Positions 19,987 through 28,861 of a stretch of DNA of 64,000 nucleotides are shown here, one piece after another (within the stretch, counting starts at the first letter, position 1; the number at the start of each line of letters is the position of its first letter). The translations under genes and the position numbers were made by a program. Origin of the DNA: an uncultured Crocinitomix sp. (GTDB lineage Bacteria; Bacteroidota; Bacteroidia; Flavobacteriales_D; Crocinitomicaceae); assembly GCA_905478225.1 (NCBI GenBank), contig CAJQHR010000005.1:1-64000 (forward strand), read 5' to 3'. Below the pieces are notes generated by a model that was not told where the DNA came from, searched no databases, and was given only the letters and a program-made list of their open reading frames with translations.

Positions 19987-22125
19987 TTATGCTTCAACTT
20001 TACCTTTAACTTTCTTAATCACTGCTTCAGCAATGTTCTTCGGAGTAGTTGCGTAATGCGAAAACTCCATTGTAGATGTTGCTCTACCCGAAGACAATGT
20101 TCTTAGTGTAGTTACATATCCAAACATTTCTGAAAGTGGAACATCAGCTTTTACGATTTTTGCTCCAGAGCGATCGTCCATTCCGTTGATCTGACCTCTA
20201 CGCTTATTTAAATCTCCAACGATATCTCCCATGTTTTCTTCAGGTGTTACTACCTCAATCTTCATGATTGGCTCTAATAGCTCAGGAGATGCATTTTTCA
20301 ATCCATTTCTATAAGCCATCTTCGCACAAATCTCGAAAGACAATGCATCTGAATCTACATCATGGTAAGAACCATCTAACAATTCAACTTTAAGAGTATC
20401 AATAGGGAAACCAGCTAAAACACCGTTCTTCATTGAATCTTTGAATCCTTTTTCAACTGAAGGGATAAATTCTCTAGGAATGTTACCACCTTTAATTTTG
20501 TTTACAAATTCAAGACCCATTTTCTCTGCGTCATCTTGAGGAGAGATAATGATACTAATGTCAGCAAATTTACCACGACCACCAGATTGTTTCTTATAAA
20601 CTTCTCTGTGTTCAACAGTTGCGTTAATTTTCTCTTTGTATGCTACTTGAGGAGCACCTTCGTTTACCTCAACCCCAAACTCTCTTTTCAAACGATCAAC
20701 CAAAACCTCTAGGTGAAGCTCTCCCATTCCTGAGATTACAGTTTGACCTGAATCTTCGTTTGTTGAAATTTGGAAAGTTGGATCTTCTTCAGATAACTTG
20801 TTTAATCCCATTCCTAATTTATCAACATCAGCTTGAGTTTTAGGCTCAATAGCAATACCGATAACCGGATCAGGGAAATCCATAGATTCCAATACAATTG
20901 GATGAGCAGGATCACATAATGTATCACCTGTACGGATATCTTTAAATCCAACACCTGCTCCAATATCTCCAGCTTCGATCATATCGATAGCTTGTTGTTT
21001 ATTAGAGTGCATTTGGAAGATACGTGAAATACGTTCTTTCTTATCTGTTCTTGTGTTGTGAATATAAGAACCAGCATCAATTTTACCAGAATACATTCTG
21101 AAGAAACAAAGTCTTCCTACAAATGGATCCGTTGCAATTTTAAATGCTAAAGCTGCAGTTGGTTCATCAATACTTGGTTTTCTGAAAGCAGGCTCATCAG
21201 TTTTTGGATTAATTCCTTCAACACCTTCTTTATCCATTGGAGAAGGTAAGAATGCCATTACTGCATCCAACATTGTTTGAACTCCTTTGTTTTTAAAGGC
21301 AGATCCACACATGATTGGCTGAATAGACATATTGATTGTAGATTTACGGATAGCCGCAAACATTTCTTCTTTTGTAATTGAATCAGAATCTTCAAAGAAT
21401 TTCTCCATTAAATCTTCATCAGACTCAGCTACTGCTTCAATCAATTTATCTCTCCACTCTTGTGCTTCTTCACGTAAATCTTCAGGGATTTCAATTTCAT
21501 CCCATTTTGCTCCGTATCCTTCTTCATGCCAAACGATTCCTTTCATTGTGATCAAATCAACCACACCTTTAAAATCATCTTCAGCTCCGATAGGAATTTG
21601 CAATGGTAAAGGATTACCTCCTAGACGCTCACGTACTTCAGTTACACACTTCATGAAGTCTGCACCAGCACGGTCCATTTTGTTTACAAAACAAATTCTT
21701 GGAACACCATACTTATCTGCCTGTCGCCAAACCGTTTCAGATTGTGGCTCAACACCAGAAGCAGCACAAATTAATGCAACAGCCCCATCCAATACACGCA
21801 ATGAACGCTCTACTTCGACAGTAAAGTCAACGTGACCAGGTGTGTCAATAATGTTTATTCTATAATCTTTAGTGACATCAATAGCTTCACCTTGAACAGT
21901 TGGATATTTCCAGAAACAAGTAGTTGCAGCAGAAGTAATAGTAATACCTCTTTCTTGCTCTTGTTCCATCCAGTCCATCGTTGCAGCACCATCATGTACT
22001 TCACCAATTTTATGACTTACCCCAGTATAAAAAAGGATACGCTCAGTTGTTGTTGTTTTACCAGCATCAACATGGGCCATAATCCCAATGTTTCTTGTAT
22101 ACGTTAAATCTCTTTTCTTAGCCAT
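19987..22125 (-). CDS. fusA: Elongation factor G
   Basis: EF-G is the GTPase that drives ribosomal translocation. The product is 712 aa. GTPase motifs are [15 protein letters not shown] (G1), RGITITSAA (switch I), DTPGHVDF (G3) and [10 protein letters not shown] (G4). Domains II to V follow, including [20 protein letters not shown] and [20 protein letters not shown]. It starts two bases after the rpsG stop, which suggests coupling. Its context and length make it the housekeeping copy. Confidence 0.99.
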   Translation of the reverse strand: MAKKRDLTYTRNIGIMAHVDAGKTTTTERILFYTGVSHKIGEVHDGAATMDWMEQEQERGITITSAATTCFWKYPTVQGEAIDVTKDYRINIIDTPGHVDFTVEVERSLRVLDGAVALICAASGVEPQSETVWRQADKYGVPRICFVNKMDRAGADFMKCVTEVRERLGGNPLPLQIPIGAEDDFKGVVDLITMKGIVWHEEGYGAKWDEIEIPEDLREEAQEWRDKLIEAVAESDEDLMEKFFEDSDSITKEEMFAAIRKSTINMSIQPIMCGSAFKNKGVQTMLDAVMAFLPSPMDKEGVEGINPKTDEPAFRKPSIDEPTAALAFKIATDPFVGRLCFFRMYSGKIDAGSYIHNTRTDKKERISRIFQMHSNKQQAIDMIEAGDIGAGVGFKDIRTGDTLCDPAHPIVLESMDFPDPVIGIAIEPKTQADVDKLGMGLNKLSEEDPTFQISTNEDSGQTVISGMGELHLEVLVDRLKREFGVEVNEGAPQVAYKEKINATVEHREVYKKQSGGRGKFADISIIISPQDDAEKMGLEFVNKIKGGNIPREFIPSVEKGFKDSMKNGVLAGFPIDTLKVELLDGSYHDVDSDALSFEICAKMAYRNGLKNASPELLEPIMKIEVVTPEENMGDIVGDLNKRRGQINGMDDRSGAKIVKADVPLSEMFGYVTTLRTLSSGRATSTMEFSHYATTPKNIAEAVIKKVKGKVEA

Positions 22126-22127
22126 GA

Positions 22128-22601
22128 TTAAAATCTGTTGAAATGAGAGAATGCTTTATTCGCTTCTGCCATTCTGTGCATATCTTCTTTCTTCTTATAA
22201 GCTGCGCCTTCTTCTTTCGCTGCTGCCATCACTTCAAAAGCTAATTTTTGAGCCATAGTCTTCTCGTTTCTCTTTCTAGAAAAACCAATCAACCATTTCA
22301 TAGCTAAAGATTGTTTTCTGTTATCACGAACAGGAGTTGGAATTTGGAACGTTGCTCCGCCTACTCTTCTCGATCTAACTTCTACATTAGGCGTAATATT
22401 TGTCAATGCTCTTTTCCAAACGTCAACTGGGTTTTCTTCTTCATTTTTTGAAGCTATGATATCCATAGCATCATAAAAAATCTTGAAAGAAACTGATTTC
22501 TTCCCATGAATCATTAAGTTGTTAACGAACTTAGTTACCAAGATATCCTTGAACTTAGGATCAGGTAGTATAACATGTTTTTTTGCTTGTCTTCTTCTCA
22601 T
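22128..22601 (-). CDS. rpsG: Small ribosomal subunit protein uS7
   Basis: S7 initiates 30S head assembly. The product is 157 aa: [19 protein letters not shown], then [20 protein letters not shown] and the loop [19 protein letters not shown]. It lies 8 bp after rpsL and 2 bp before fusA. Confidence 0.99.
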   Translation of the reverse strand: MRRRQAKKHVILPDPKFKDILVTKFVNNLMIHGKKSVSFKIFYDAMDIIASKNEEENPVDVWKRALTNITPNVEVRSRRVGGATFQIPTPVRDNRKQSLAMKWLIGFSRKRNEKTMAQKLAFEVMAAAKEEGAAYKKKEDMHRMAEANKAFSHFNRF

Positions 22602-22609
22602 GATTCAAC

Positions 22610-22984
22610 TTATTTCTTAGGACGTTTAGCACCGTATTTTGATCTTCTTTGTAGTCTTCCTTCAACACCGGCAGTATCTAATGCACCACGAACTATGTGG
22701 TAACGAACTCCTGGTAAATCTTTAACTCTACCACCTCTTACCAACACAATAGAGTGCTCTTGTAAGTTATGTCCTTCTCCTCCGATATAGGCATTCACCT
22801 CTTTACCGTTAGTAAGTCTTACCCTTGCTACTTTTCTCATAGCAGAGTTTGGTTTCTTAGGCGTGGTTGTGTAAACTCTTACACAAACTCCTCTTCGCTG
22901 CGGGCAAGAATCAAGTGCTGCTGACTTGCTTGTCTTTACCTGAGCTACTCTACCTTTTCTAATTAATTGTTGTATAGTTGGCAT
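22610..22984 (-). CDS. rpsL: Small ribosomal subunit protein uS12
   Basis: S12 sits at the decoding centre and controls accuracy. The product is 124 aa: [20 protein letters not shown], then [20 protein letters not shown] and [20 protein letters not shown]. The lysines equivalent to E. coli K43 and K88, which contact the decoding site, are both the usual residue. It is the first gene of the 17-kb operon. Confidence 0.99.
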   Translation of the reverse strand: MPTIQQLIRKGRVAQVKTSKSAALDSCPQRRGVCVRVYTTTPKKPNSAMRKVARVRLTNGKEVNAYIGGEGHNLQEHSIVLVRGGRVKDLPGVRYHIVRGALDTAGVEGRLQRRSKYGAKRPKK

Positions 22985-23055
22985 AGTACCTTGTTGTTGT
23001 TTTTATCTATTTATTTCACAATATAATGCGTCCAAATTCGTCAAAATTCGGAGTG

Positions 23056-23085
23056 CAAAGGTATTAAGTTTTTTTTATTAAACAA
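23056..23085 (-). promoter_or_regulatory. Promoter of the rpsL ribosomal-protein operon
   Basis: On the minus strand TTG (23083-23085) and TACCTTTG (23056-23063) are 19 bp apart, matching the Bacteroidetes primary-sigma consensus (-33 TTG/TTTG, -7 TAnnTTTG). It leaves a leader of about 65 nt before the rpsL ATG, which could hold a control site; no structure is obvious by eye. Confidence 0.75.
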
Positions 23086-23238
23086 CTTTTGTTAAACTAT
23101 TTTTGACATTTTTCACAAAATGATGTTGAAAATCTATTTTCAGCAATAAAAGTGCTTATTTAACGGGCTGATTTACAGTAAGTTTTTTTAAAACAAAAAA
23201 TATCTAATTGAGACATTAGACGGTGATTATATAATCTC

Positions 23239-23246
23239 TATTTTTG
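23239..23246 (+). promoter_or_regulatory. Candidate uvrD -7 element, almost touching the ATG
   Basis: TATTTTTG fits TAnnTTTG and ends four bases before the ATG. If used, the mRNA would be leaderless or nearly so. No TTG lies at the usual 19-bp distance, so this is only a candidate. Confidence 0.3.
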
Positions 23247-23250
23247 TTCT

Positions 23251-25530
23251 ATGGATTATTTAGAATCATTAAACCCTGAGCAAAAAGCTGCTGTTTTAAG
23301 CACTGAGGGTGCAACCATGGTTATTGCGGGAGCAGGATCTGGTAAAACAAGAGTTTTAACCTATCGAATTGCGCACATGATAAAAAAGGGGGTTGATCCA
23401 TTTAACATATTGGCTTTGACATTTACGAATAAGGCTGCGCGTGAAATGAAAAACCGGATCGCGGAAATCATTGGGGGGTCTGAGGCAAAGAATTTATCAA
23501 TGGGAACATTCCACTCCGTATTTGCCCGAATTCTAAGACACCATGCCGACAAATTAGGATATCCATCAAACTTTACGATTTACGATACGCAAGATTCGCG
23601 CAGTTTAATAAAAGCCATTGTAAAGGAATTGCGATTAGATGACAAGACCTATAAACCAAATTTAGTGCTGAGTAGAATCTCATCCGCTAAGAACAATTTA
23701 ATATCTGCGGCAGCCTATGAAGCTAATTCGGATGTTACTTCAGAAGATAGAATGAGCGGCAAACCAAGATTGTTTGAAGTTTATAAAGCCTACGAAAAAA
23801 GATGCTTTATGGCAGGCGCAATGGATTTTGATGACCTGTTATATAAGACAAACGTTCTTTTAAGAGATCATCCAGCTGTTTTGCATTACTATCAGCATAA
23901 ATTTAAATACGTATTGGTAGATGAGTATCAGGATACAAATTACTCTCAATATTTAATCGTTAAAAAATTGGCCGCTGCTTATACCAATATATGCGTTGTG
24001 GGAGATGATGCACAAAGTATCTACTCTTTCCGTGGCGCGAATATTGAAAATATTCTGAATTTCAAAAACGATTATAAGGACCATAAGGTTTTTAAGTTGG
24101 AGCAAAATTACCGAAGTACTCAAACTATTGTAAACGCAGCCAATAGTGTAATTGCAAAAAACAAAGATCAAATTCAAAAAACAGTTTGGACTGCTAATAC
24201 CGAAGGAAGCAAAATTAAAGTACTCCGCTCACTCACGGACAATGAAGAAGGAAAAGCAATAAGCAATATGATTTTTGAAACCAAGAATCATGAAGGTGCT
24301 GCAAATTCAGACTTTACTATTCTGTACCGAACCAATGCACAATCGCGTTCGTTTGAGGAATCTTTGCGAAAACTGAATTTACCTTATAAGATATATGGAG
24401 GTTTATCCTTCTACCAGCGCAAAGAAATTAAAGACTTGTTGGCTTATTTTAGATTAACAGCAAATCCATTTGATGAAGAAGCTTTGAAGCGGGTAATTAA
24501 TTACCCGAAAAGGGGAATTGGAAAAACTACGATTGAAAAAATTATCATTACGGCCTCGCAACATGGTGTTAGCTTATGGGAGGTAATTTCGCAACCGCAA
24601 AAATATCCAGCAGGGATCCCAACTGGATCAATGACAAAAATAAACAGCTTCGTAACCTCTATCAACAGTTATGCAGTTCAACTTGAAAAAATTGACGGTT
24701 ATTCTTTAGCCGAATCAATTGCGAAAAGCTCTGGAATTTTAAAGGACTTATACGACGACAAATCACCAGAAGGGGTTTCTCGACATGAAAACATTCAGGC
24801 CTTGCTATCTGGTATCAAAGAATTTACTGAAACGGTGAGCGGGGGTGAAACGGCATTTTTAAGTGATTTCATGGTTGATGTCGCCTTATTAACAGATGTC
24901 GATCAAGAAAAAGAAGAAGATAAGGACAAAATCACCCTTATGACAATACACGCATCAAAAGGGCTAGAATTTCCATACGTATATGTAGTAGGGTTAGAAG
25001 AGAATCTATTTCCATCACAATTAGCTTTGAATTCAAGATCAGAATTAGAAGAAGAACGCCGCTTATTTTATGTGGCGCTGACGCGTGCAGAAAAACAAGC
25101 CACCCTTTCATACGCTTCTAGCAGATTTAGATGGGGGAACATTGTGACAAGCGAACCAAGTCGATTCATAGAAGAAATTGATCCGGATCATTTAGAAATG
25201 ATGAATCAACCCCGCATGAATAACATGGGAGGCGGCAGATCAATGAACCAATTTAACATGGAGCGTAAATTAGGCAGTAAAAAGCCTTTATTTTCAGACC
25301 GCAGAAGATTGACTCCCGTTAATGAAGCTAAACCTAAAAAGCCCGCAAAAGGTACAACCGCTCTAGAGTTGGATTTGAAAGTTGGTTATAATGTTATTCA
25401 TGAGCGCTTTGGAAAAGGAAAGGTTGTTGGATTGGAGGGGACACCCCCAACAAAGGCGACTGTATTTTTTCCAAAGGCGGGGAATAAACAGTTGTTGCTG
25501 AAGTTTGCAAAGTTGGAGATAGTTGAATAG
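23251..25530 (+). CDS. uvrD: UvrD/PcrA-type 3'-5' DNA helicase
   Basis: This superfamily 1A helicase unwinds DNA in nucleotide-excision and mismatch repair. The product is 759 aa, slightly above the usual 720. Motifs in order: Q-motif NPEQKAAV (Q11), Walker A GAGSGKT (27-33), TFTNKAAREMKNRI, Walker B DEYQDTN (from D224), GDDAQSIYSFRGA, QNYRST, TIHASKGLEFPYV and EEERRLFYVALTRA. The C-terminal 50 residues (YNVIHERFGKGKVVGLEG) are the PcrA/UvrD Tudor-like tail that binds RNA polymerase in other species. The start is set by alignment with homologues. It is alone on its strand. Confidence 0.97.
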   Translation: MDYLESLNPEQKAAVLSTEGATMVIAGAGSGKTRVLTYRIAHMIKKGVDPFNILALTFTNKAAREMKNRIAEIIGGSEAKNLSMGTFHSVFARILRHHADKLGYPSNFTIYDTQDSRSLIKAIVKELRLDDKTYKPNLVLSRISSAKNNLISAAAYEANSDVTSEDRMSGKPRLFEVYKAYEKRCFMAGAMDFDDLLYKTNVLLRDHPAVLHYYQHKFKYVLVDEYQDTNYSQYLIVKKLAAAYTNICVVGDDAQSIYSFRGANIENILNFKNDYKDHKVFKLEQNYRSTQTIVNAANSVIAKNKDQIQKTVWTANTEGSKIKVLRSLTDNEEGKAISNMIFETKNHEGAANSDFTILYRTNAQSRSFEESLRKLNLPYKIYGGLSFYQRKEIKDLLAYFRLTANPFDEEALKRVINYPKRGIGKTTIEKIIITASQHGVSLWEVISQPQKYPAGIPTGSMTKINSFVTSINSYAVQLEKIDGYSLAESIAKSSGILKDLYDDKSPEGVSRHENIQALLSGIKEFTETVSGGETAFLSDFMVDVALLTDVDQEKEEDKDKITLMTIHASKGLEFPYVYVVGLEENLFPSQLALNSRSELEEERRLFYVALTRAEKQATLSYASSRFRWGNIVTSEPSRFIEEIDPDHLEMMNQPRMNNMGGGRSMNQFNMERKLGSKKPLFSDRRRLTPVNEAKPKKPAKGTTALELDLKVGYNVIHERFGKGKVVGLEGTPPTKATVFFPKAGNKQLLLKFAKLEIVE

Positions 25531-25672
25531 CTTCTCAATACTATTTTTACTGCGTAAAAATCACTCAAAGGGACAGGTTTAGTGATGCTTTTAATGTGTG
25601 AAATCATTTAATGGGGCAGGGTTGTGGATTGTACTCTTTGATTATTCGACAACTGGATGATCTACTGTCAAT

Positions 25673-28600
25673 TTAGACCAAAATTCTGATAATCACCTTT
25701 GTTCCTGCAGGTTGGCCTTTTCCATCTTTAAGATCCAAAATCTCAAAAGGAATGAAGGATGTTTCTTGATTAAGATTTGCCAATCTTTCTTGTGCAACTT
25801 TGAGCGCAGTGGATTTATGATACGTGGCTTGTTGGGCTTTTATCTCATTTGCTTTTTTACGACCAATGCCATTGTCGCTTATGGCGCACTCCAAAATGTT
25901 TTCGCCAATCCATTTAAAGGATACCAAAATTTCACCTTTTCGATCGGCGCCTTTTAAACCGTGAACGATTGCATTTTCAACAAACGGTTGAATCATTAAT
26001 GGCGGCAATACTTCCTCGGCGGTATCCATATCATCCGCAAAATCAAAATTCAAGTCAATATTTGCGTTTGCAGTTAACCGCTCTAATTGCACGTAATTCT
26101 GTAATGTTTCGACTTCGTCATCAATTGAAATAAATTTCTCCCGCGAATTTTCCAAAACTTGGCGCATGAGTTTTGAGAATTTAGACAAGGCATAACGGGC
26201 CTTGTCGGAATCGTTTAGTATGATCAGATTATGAATAGAGTTTAGCACGTTAAAAATGAAATGCGGATTCATTTGTAATCGCAAGGCTTTTTGTTCTAAT
26301 TCCAAGAGATTCTTTTCCAATTTTAATTTTTCATTAAGTGCCTTACTCTTGCGCCTTTGTCTCACCAAAATAACAAGGACGATAATAATGAGTATCAATA
26401 CGGCTAAGGCATAATAAGCAAACTTGAACCAAAATTTTTCCCAATAAGGCTGATCAATGGAGAATTTGATTTGAATAGGGTCCTGCTCCCAAAGTTCGTC
26501 AATTGCAGTTTGCACGTTAAAGACATAATCACCTGGCAATAAATTGGGATAAGTAGCTACGTTAATTTTAGTACTTGGCGTCCAATCAGGATCAACACCT
26601 TCCAATTTCCACCTGTACCTTATATTATTCGCAAAAGAATAATGAATGGCTTTAAATTGAAAACTGATGTGATTTTGATCATAAGGCAACATTAAGTCCG
26701 AAATTATTTCTCCATCCTGAAAACAATCGGCGTATTTCGTGTTTTCAATCGATTCGAAAACAATTTGAAAATCGTTTAATTTTAGTACCGGCGGTTTTCG
26801 TTGCGATTGATTTGGGTCACGCCCTTTATAAACATACAACCCATCAACGGTACCGAACCATAAATTACCGTCCCGATCAACATTGCCCGCGTTGATATTT
26901 GTTTCAACTCCTTCAAAACCTTCTTCATAACCAAAATGCTCATAGCTTGCAAGGCGATTATTCGAATCTAAATCAAGCCGATCTAAGCCTTTTTCTGTTC
27001 CAATCCACAATTGATTATTATGATAAATGAGCTGATAAATATTGTTTGATTGGATTCCAGTTCCTGGACTTGAATTCAACCAATCCTTAGAGAGAATAGA
27101 GTCTTTATCGACTTCCAAACCCAAAATTCCGTTGTCCTTTGATCCAATCCAGATGTTTTTGTTATGTGAGACAATATTTCTGAAACTTTTTCCTGCTTCA
27201 TAAAAAACGGTTAAATTTTTATCTTCTACAAAGCCGAATTTACCATTGTCGTTTGCAAACCATAGTTGGTCGTTTTTATAATGCAAGGCTGTGATGTGAT
27301 TTGGAACTTGCAAATTTTCAATCGTAATTAATTTAAAAGAATGCACAGGATTTGGTCCTTGCCCTCGGCTCACATAATATATACCGCCATCACTTGTCCC
27401 CAGATAAACCTGTCCAGTTGATGGATCTTCCGTAAAACACTTTACCCAATTCCCTTTTAGACCGTTGGTGTTGTAAAATGAATAAATCGTGTCTTTGCCA
27501 TCATAAGGATTATATACTCCTACTCCTTTGCCCTCGGTTCCAAACCAAACATATCCTTTAGAATCTTCAAAAATACTTTTTACTTTTTCGGAATAAAATC
27601 CTGCCTCTTCATCAAACAACACTTTAGAGGTATCATTAATTCGCATAACTCCCATACCTTCTGTCCCCAACCACAAGTTCTCTCGCGAATCATTCAATAC
27701 TGAAAACACATAATCGCCATTTAAACCAGATGCACTATTATACTTAATAAACGGACTATTCTGAAAAACCGAGACTCCCCCGCCACTGGTTCCAATCCAT
27801 ATATTATCCCAATAATCTGCCACAATGGTCTTAATGTGATTACCAGATAAACCGTTTGTTGTTCTAAAATTCTTAAGTACGCCATCTTTTGAATTATAAA
27901 CGTAGACCCCATTATTCATGGTGCCAATCCATAATTCGTTTTCGCCAGAGACGAAGAGACTGAGAATTATTTTATCATCCAGTTCAGAAAAAACTTCCTT
28001 TTGATAAATACTCGTTCTATTATAAAAATTAAGCCCTCCTTCATACGTCCCCAAAACCCATTCATCTTTAAATTCAACAGCACATTCAACATGAGCTGCA
28101 CTTAATCCTTTTGCGGTAGATAGTTTCCCAAAAACATCCTCAAAACTTAATAAACCAGCATTGGTGCAGAGCCAAAGTTCATTATCATTGGTCAGAAAAA
28201 AACTAAAAACATTAGCACCGTTTATTGATGGGTTATCCCTTATAATTTCCAACACCTCATTCTGCAGTTGATAAACTCCATTATTCGTGGCAAAAAGATG
28301 CATTCCTTTATAGAAGATAATATCCTGAACATAAATTGAATTTCTTTCCAATCGATAGTTTTTTTGAAACGTCCCTTTATCGTCAAGTCGAGTTACGCCC
28401 CCTTTTTGACCGATCCAAATACTTCCATCAGATTGTGTGGTTTTAAAAATGCGATTAGAAATTAAAGAATCACTCTTAGTATAATACGTATAATTCTCAC
28501 CATCATAACGGCATAGACCGCCGCCTTGCGTCCCAATCCACACATATTGATCAGAATCAAACATAAGACTAAAAGCCTGTGATTGCGGTAATCCTTTTTG

Positions 28601-28711
28601 AATGGACAAATAATCAAAATTATATGCCTGACTAAAACCAAGACTGCCTTGCAACACAATGCTGCAAATGATGAGGATTGATAATCTGATTCTACAAGTA
28701 ATCTGTCGCAT
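25673..28711 (-). CDS. Propeller-sensor histidine kinase (LytS-like)
   Basis: The product is 1,012 aa. After a signal peptide (ending GSLGFSQ) come about 14 two-component-regulator propeller repeats with VWIGTQGGGLCRYDG, LWLGTEGMGVMRIN and VWFGTEGKGVGVYN. A Y_Y_Y domain follows (RYRWKLEGVDPDW ... LLPGDYVFNVQ), then one membrane helix at about 764-783, a coiled-coil linker, and a His_kinase domain with LQMNPHFIFNVLNSIHNLI (phospho-acceptor His about 817). The ATPase part has PPLMIQPFVENAIVHGLKG and DNGIGRK. The periplasmic propeller probably senses an envelope signal and the kinase a LytTR-type regulator, but no regulator gene is adjacent. The signal is unknown. Confidence 0.93.
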   Translation of the reverse strand: MRQITCRIRLSILIICSIVLQGSLGFSQAYNFDYLSIQKGLPQSQAFSLMFDSDQYVWIGTQGGGLCRYDGENYTYYTKSDSLISNRIFKTTQSDGSIWIGQKGGVTRLDDKGTFQKNYRLERNSIYVQDIIFYKGMHLFATNNGVYQLQNEVLEIIRDNPSINGANVFSFFLTNDNELWLCTNAGLLSFEDVFGKLSTAKGLSAAHVECAVEFKDEWVLGTYEGGLNFYNRTSIYQKEVFSELDDKIILSLFVSGENELWIGTMNNGVYVYNSKDGVLKNFRTTNGLSGNHIKTIVADYWDNIWIGTSGGGVSVFQNSPFIKYNSASGLNGDYVFSVLNDSRENLWLGTEGMGVMRINDTSKVLFDEEAGFYSEKVKSIFEDSKGYVWFGTEGKGVGVYNPYDGKDTIYSFYNTNGLKGNWVKCFTEDPSTGQVYLGTSDGGIYYVSRGQGPNPVHSFKLITIENLQVPNHITALHYKNDQLWFANDNGKFGFVEDKNLTVFYEAGKSFRNIVSHNKNIWIGSKDNGILGLEVDKDSILSKDWLNSSPGTGIQSNNIYQLIYHNNQLWIGTEKGLDRLDLDSNNRLASYEHFGYEEGFEGVETNINAGNVDRDGNLWFGTVDGLYVYKGRDPNQSQRKPPVLKLNDFQIVFESIENTKYADCFQDGEIISDLMLPYDQNHISFQFKAIHYSFANNIRYRWKLEGVDPDWTPSTKINVATYPNLLPGDYVFNVQTAIDELWEQDPIQIKFSIDQPYWEKFWFKFAYYALAVLILIIIVLVILVRQRRKSKALNEKLKLEKNLLELEQKALRLQMNPHFIFNVLNSIHNLIILNDSDKARYALSKFSKLMRQVLENSREKFISIDDEVETLQNYVQLERLTANANIDLNFDFADDMDTAEEVLPPLMIQPFVENAIVHGLKGADRKGEILVSFKWIGENILECAISDNGIGRKKANEIKAQQATYHKSTALKVAQERLANLNQETSFIPFEILDLKDGKGQPAGTKVIIRILV

Positions 28712-28781
28712 AAATGCTAAGGCAAAGCGGATAATAAATGTTGCTTTATTATTGAATTAAATTTAACTAGTTTAGCTATTC

Positions 28782-28800
28782 CATTCATAAATTATGAATG
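28782..28800. promoter_or_regulatory. 19-bp palindrome between divergent kinase and pbpC genes
   Basis: CATTCATAA and TTATGAATG form a perfect inverted repeat around a single A. Its size and place between two divergent genes fit a dimeric repressor site, but nothing else supports a role. Confidence 0.4.
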
Positions 28801-28861
28801 AATTAATGTGCGCTTTTATGTTCAGACATGAAAGCACATCAAACTTTTATAAAGATAAGAT

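Noticed and set aside
21332-22107. Plus-strand frames of 167 and 91 codons inside fusA
   Set aside because: Serine-rich antisense shadows of a highly conserved gene.
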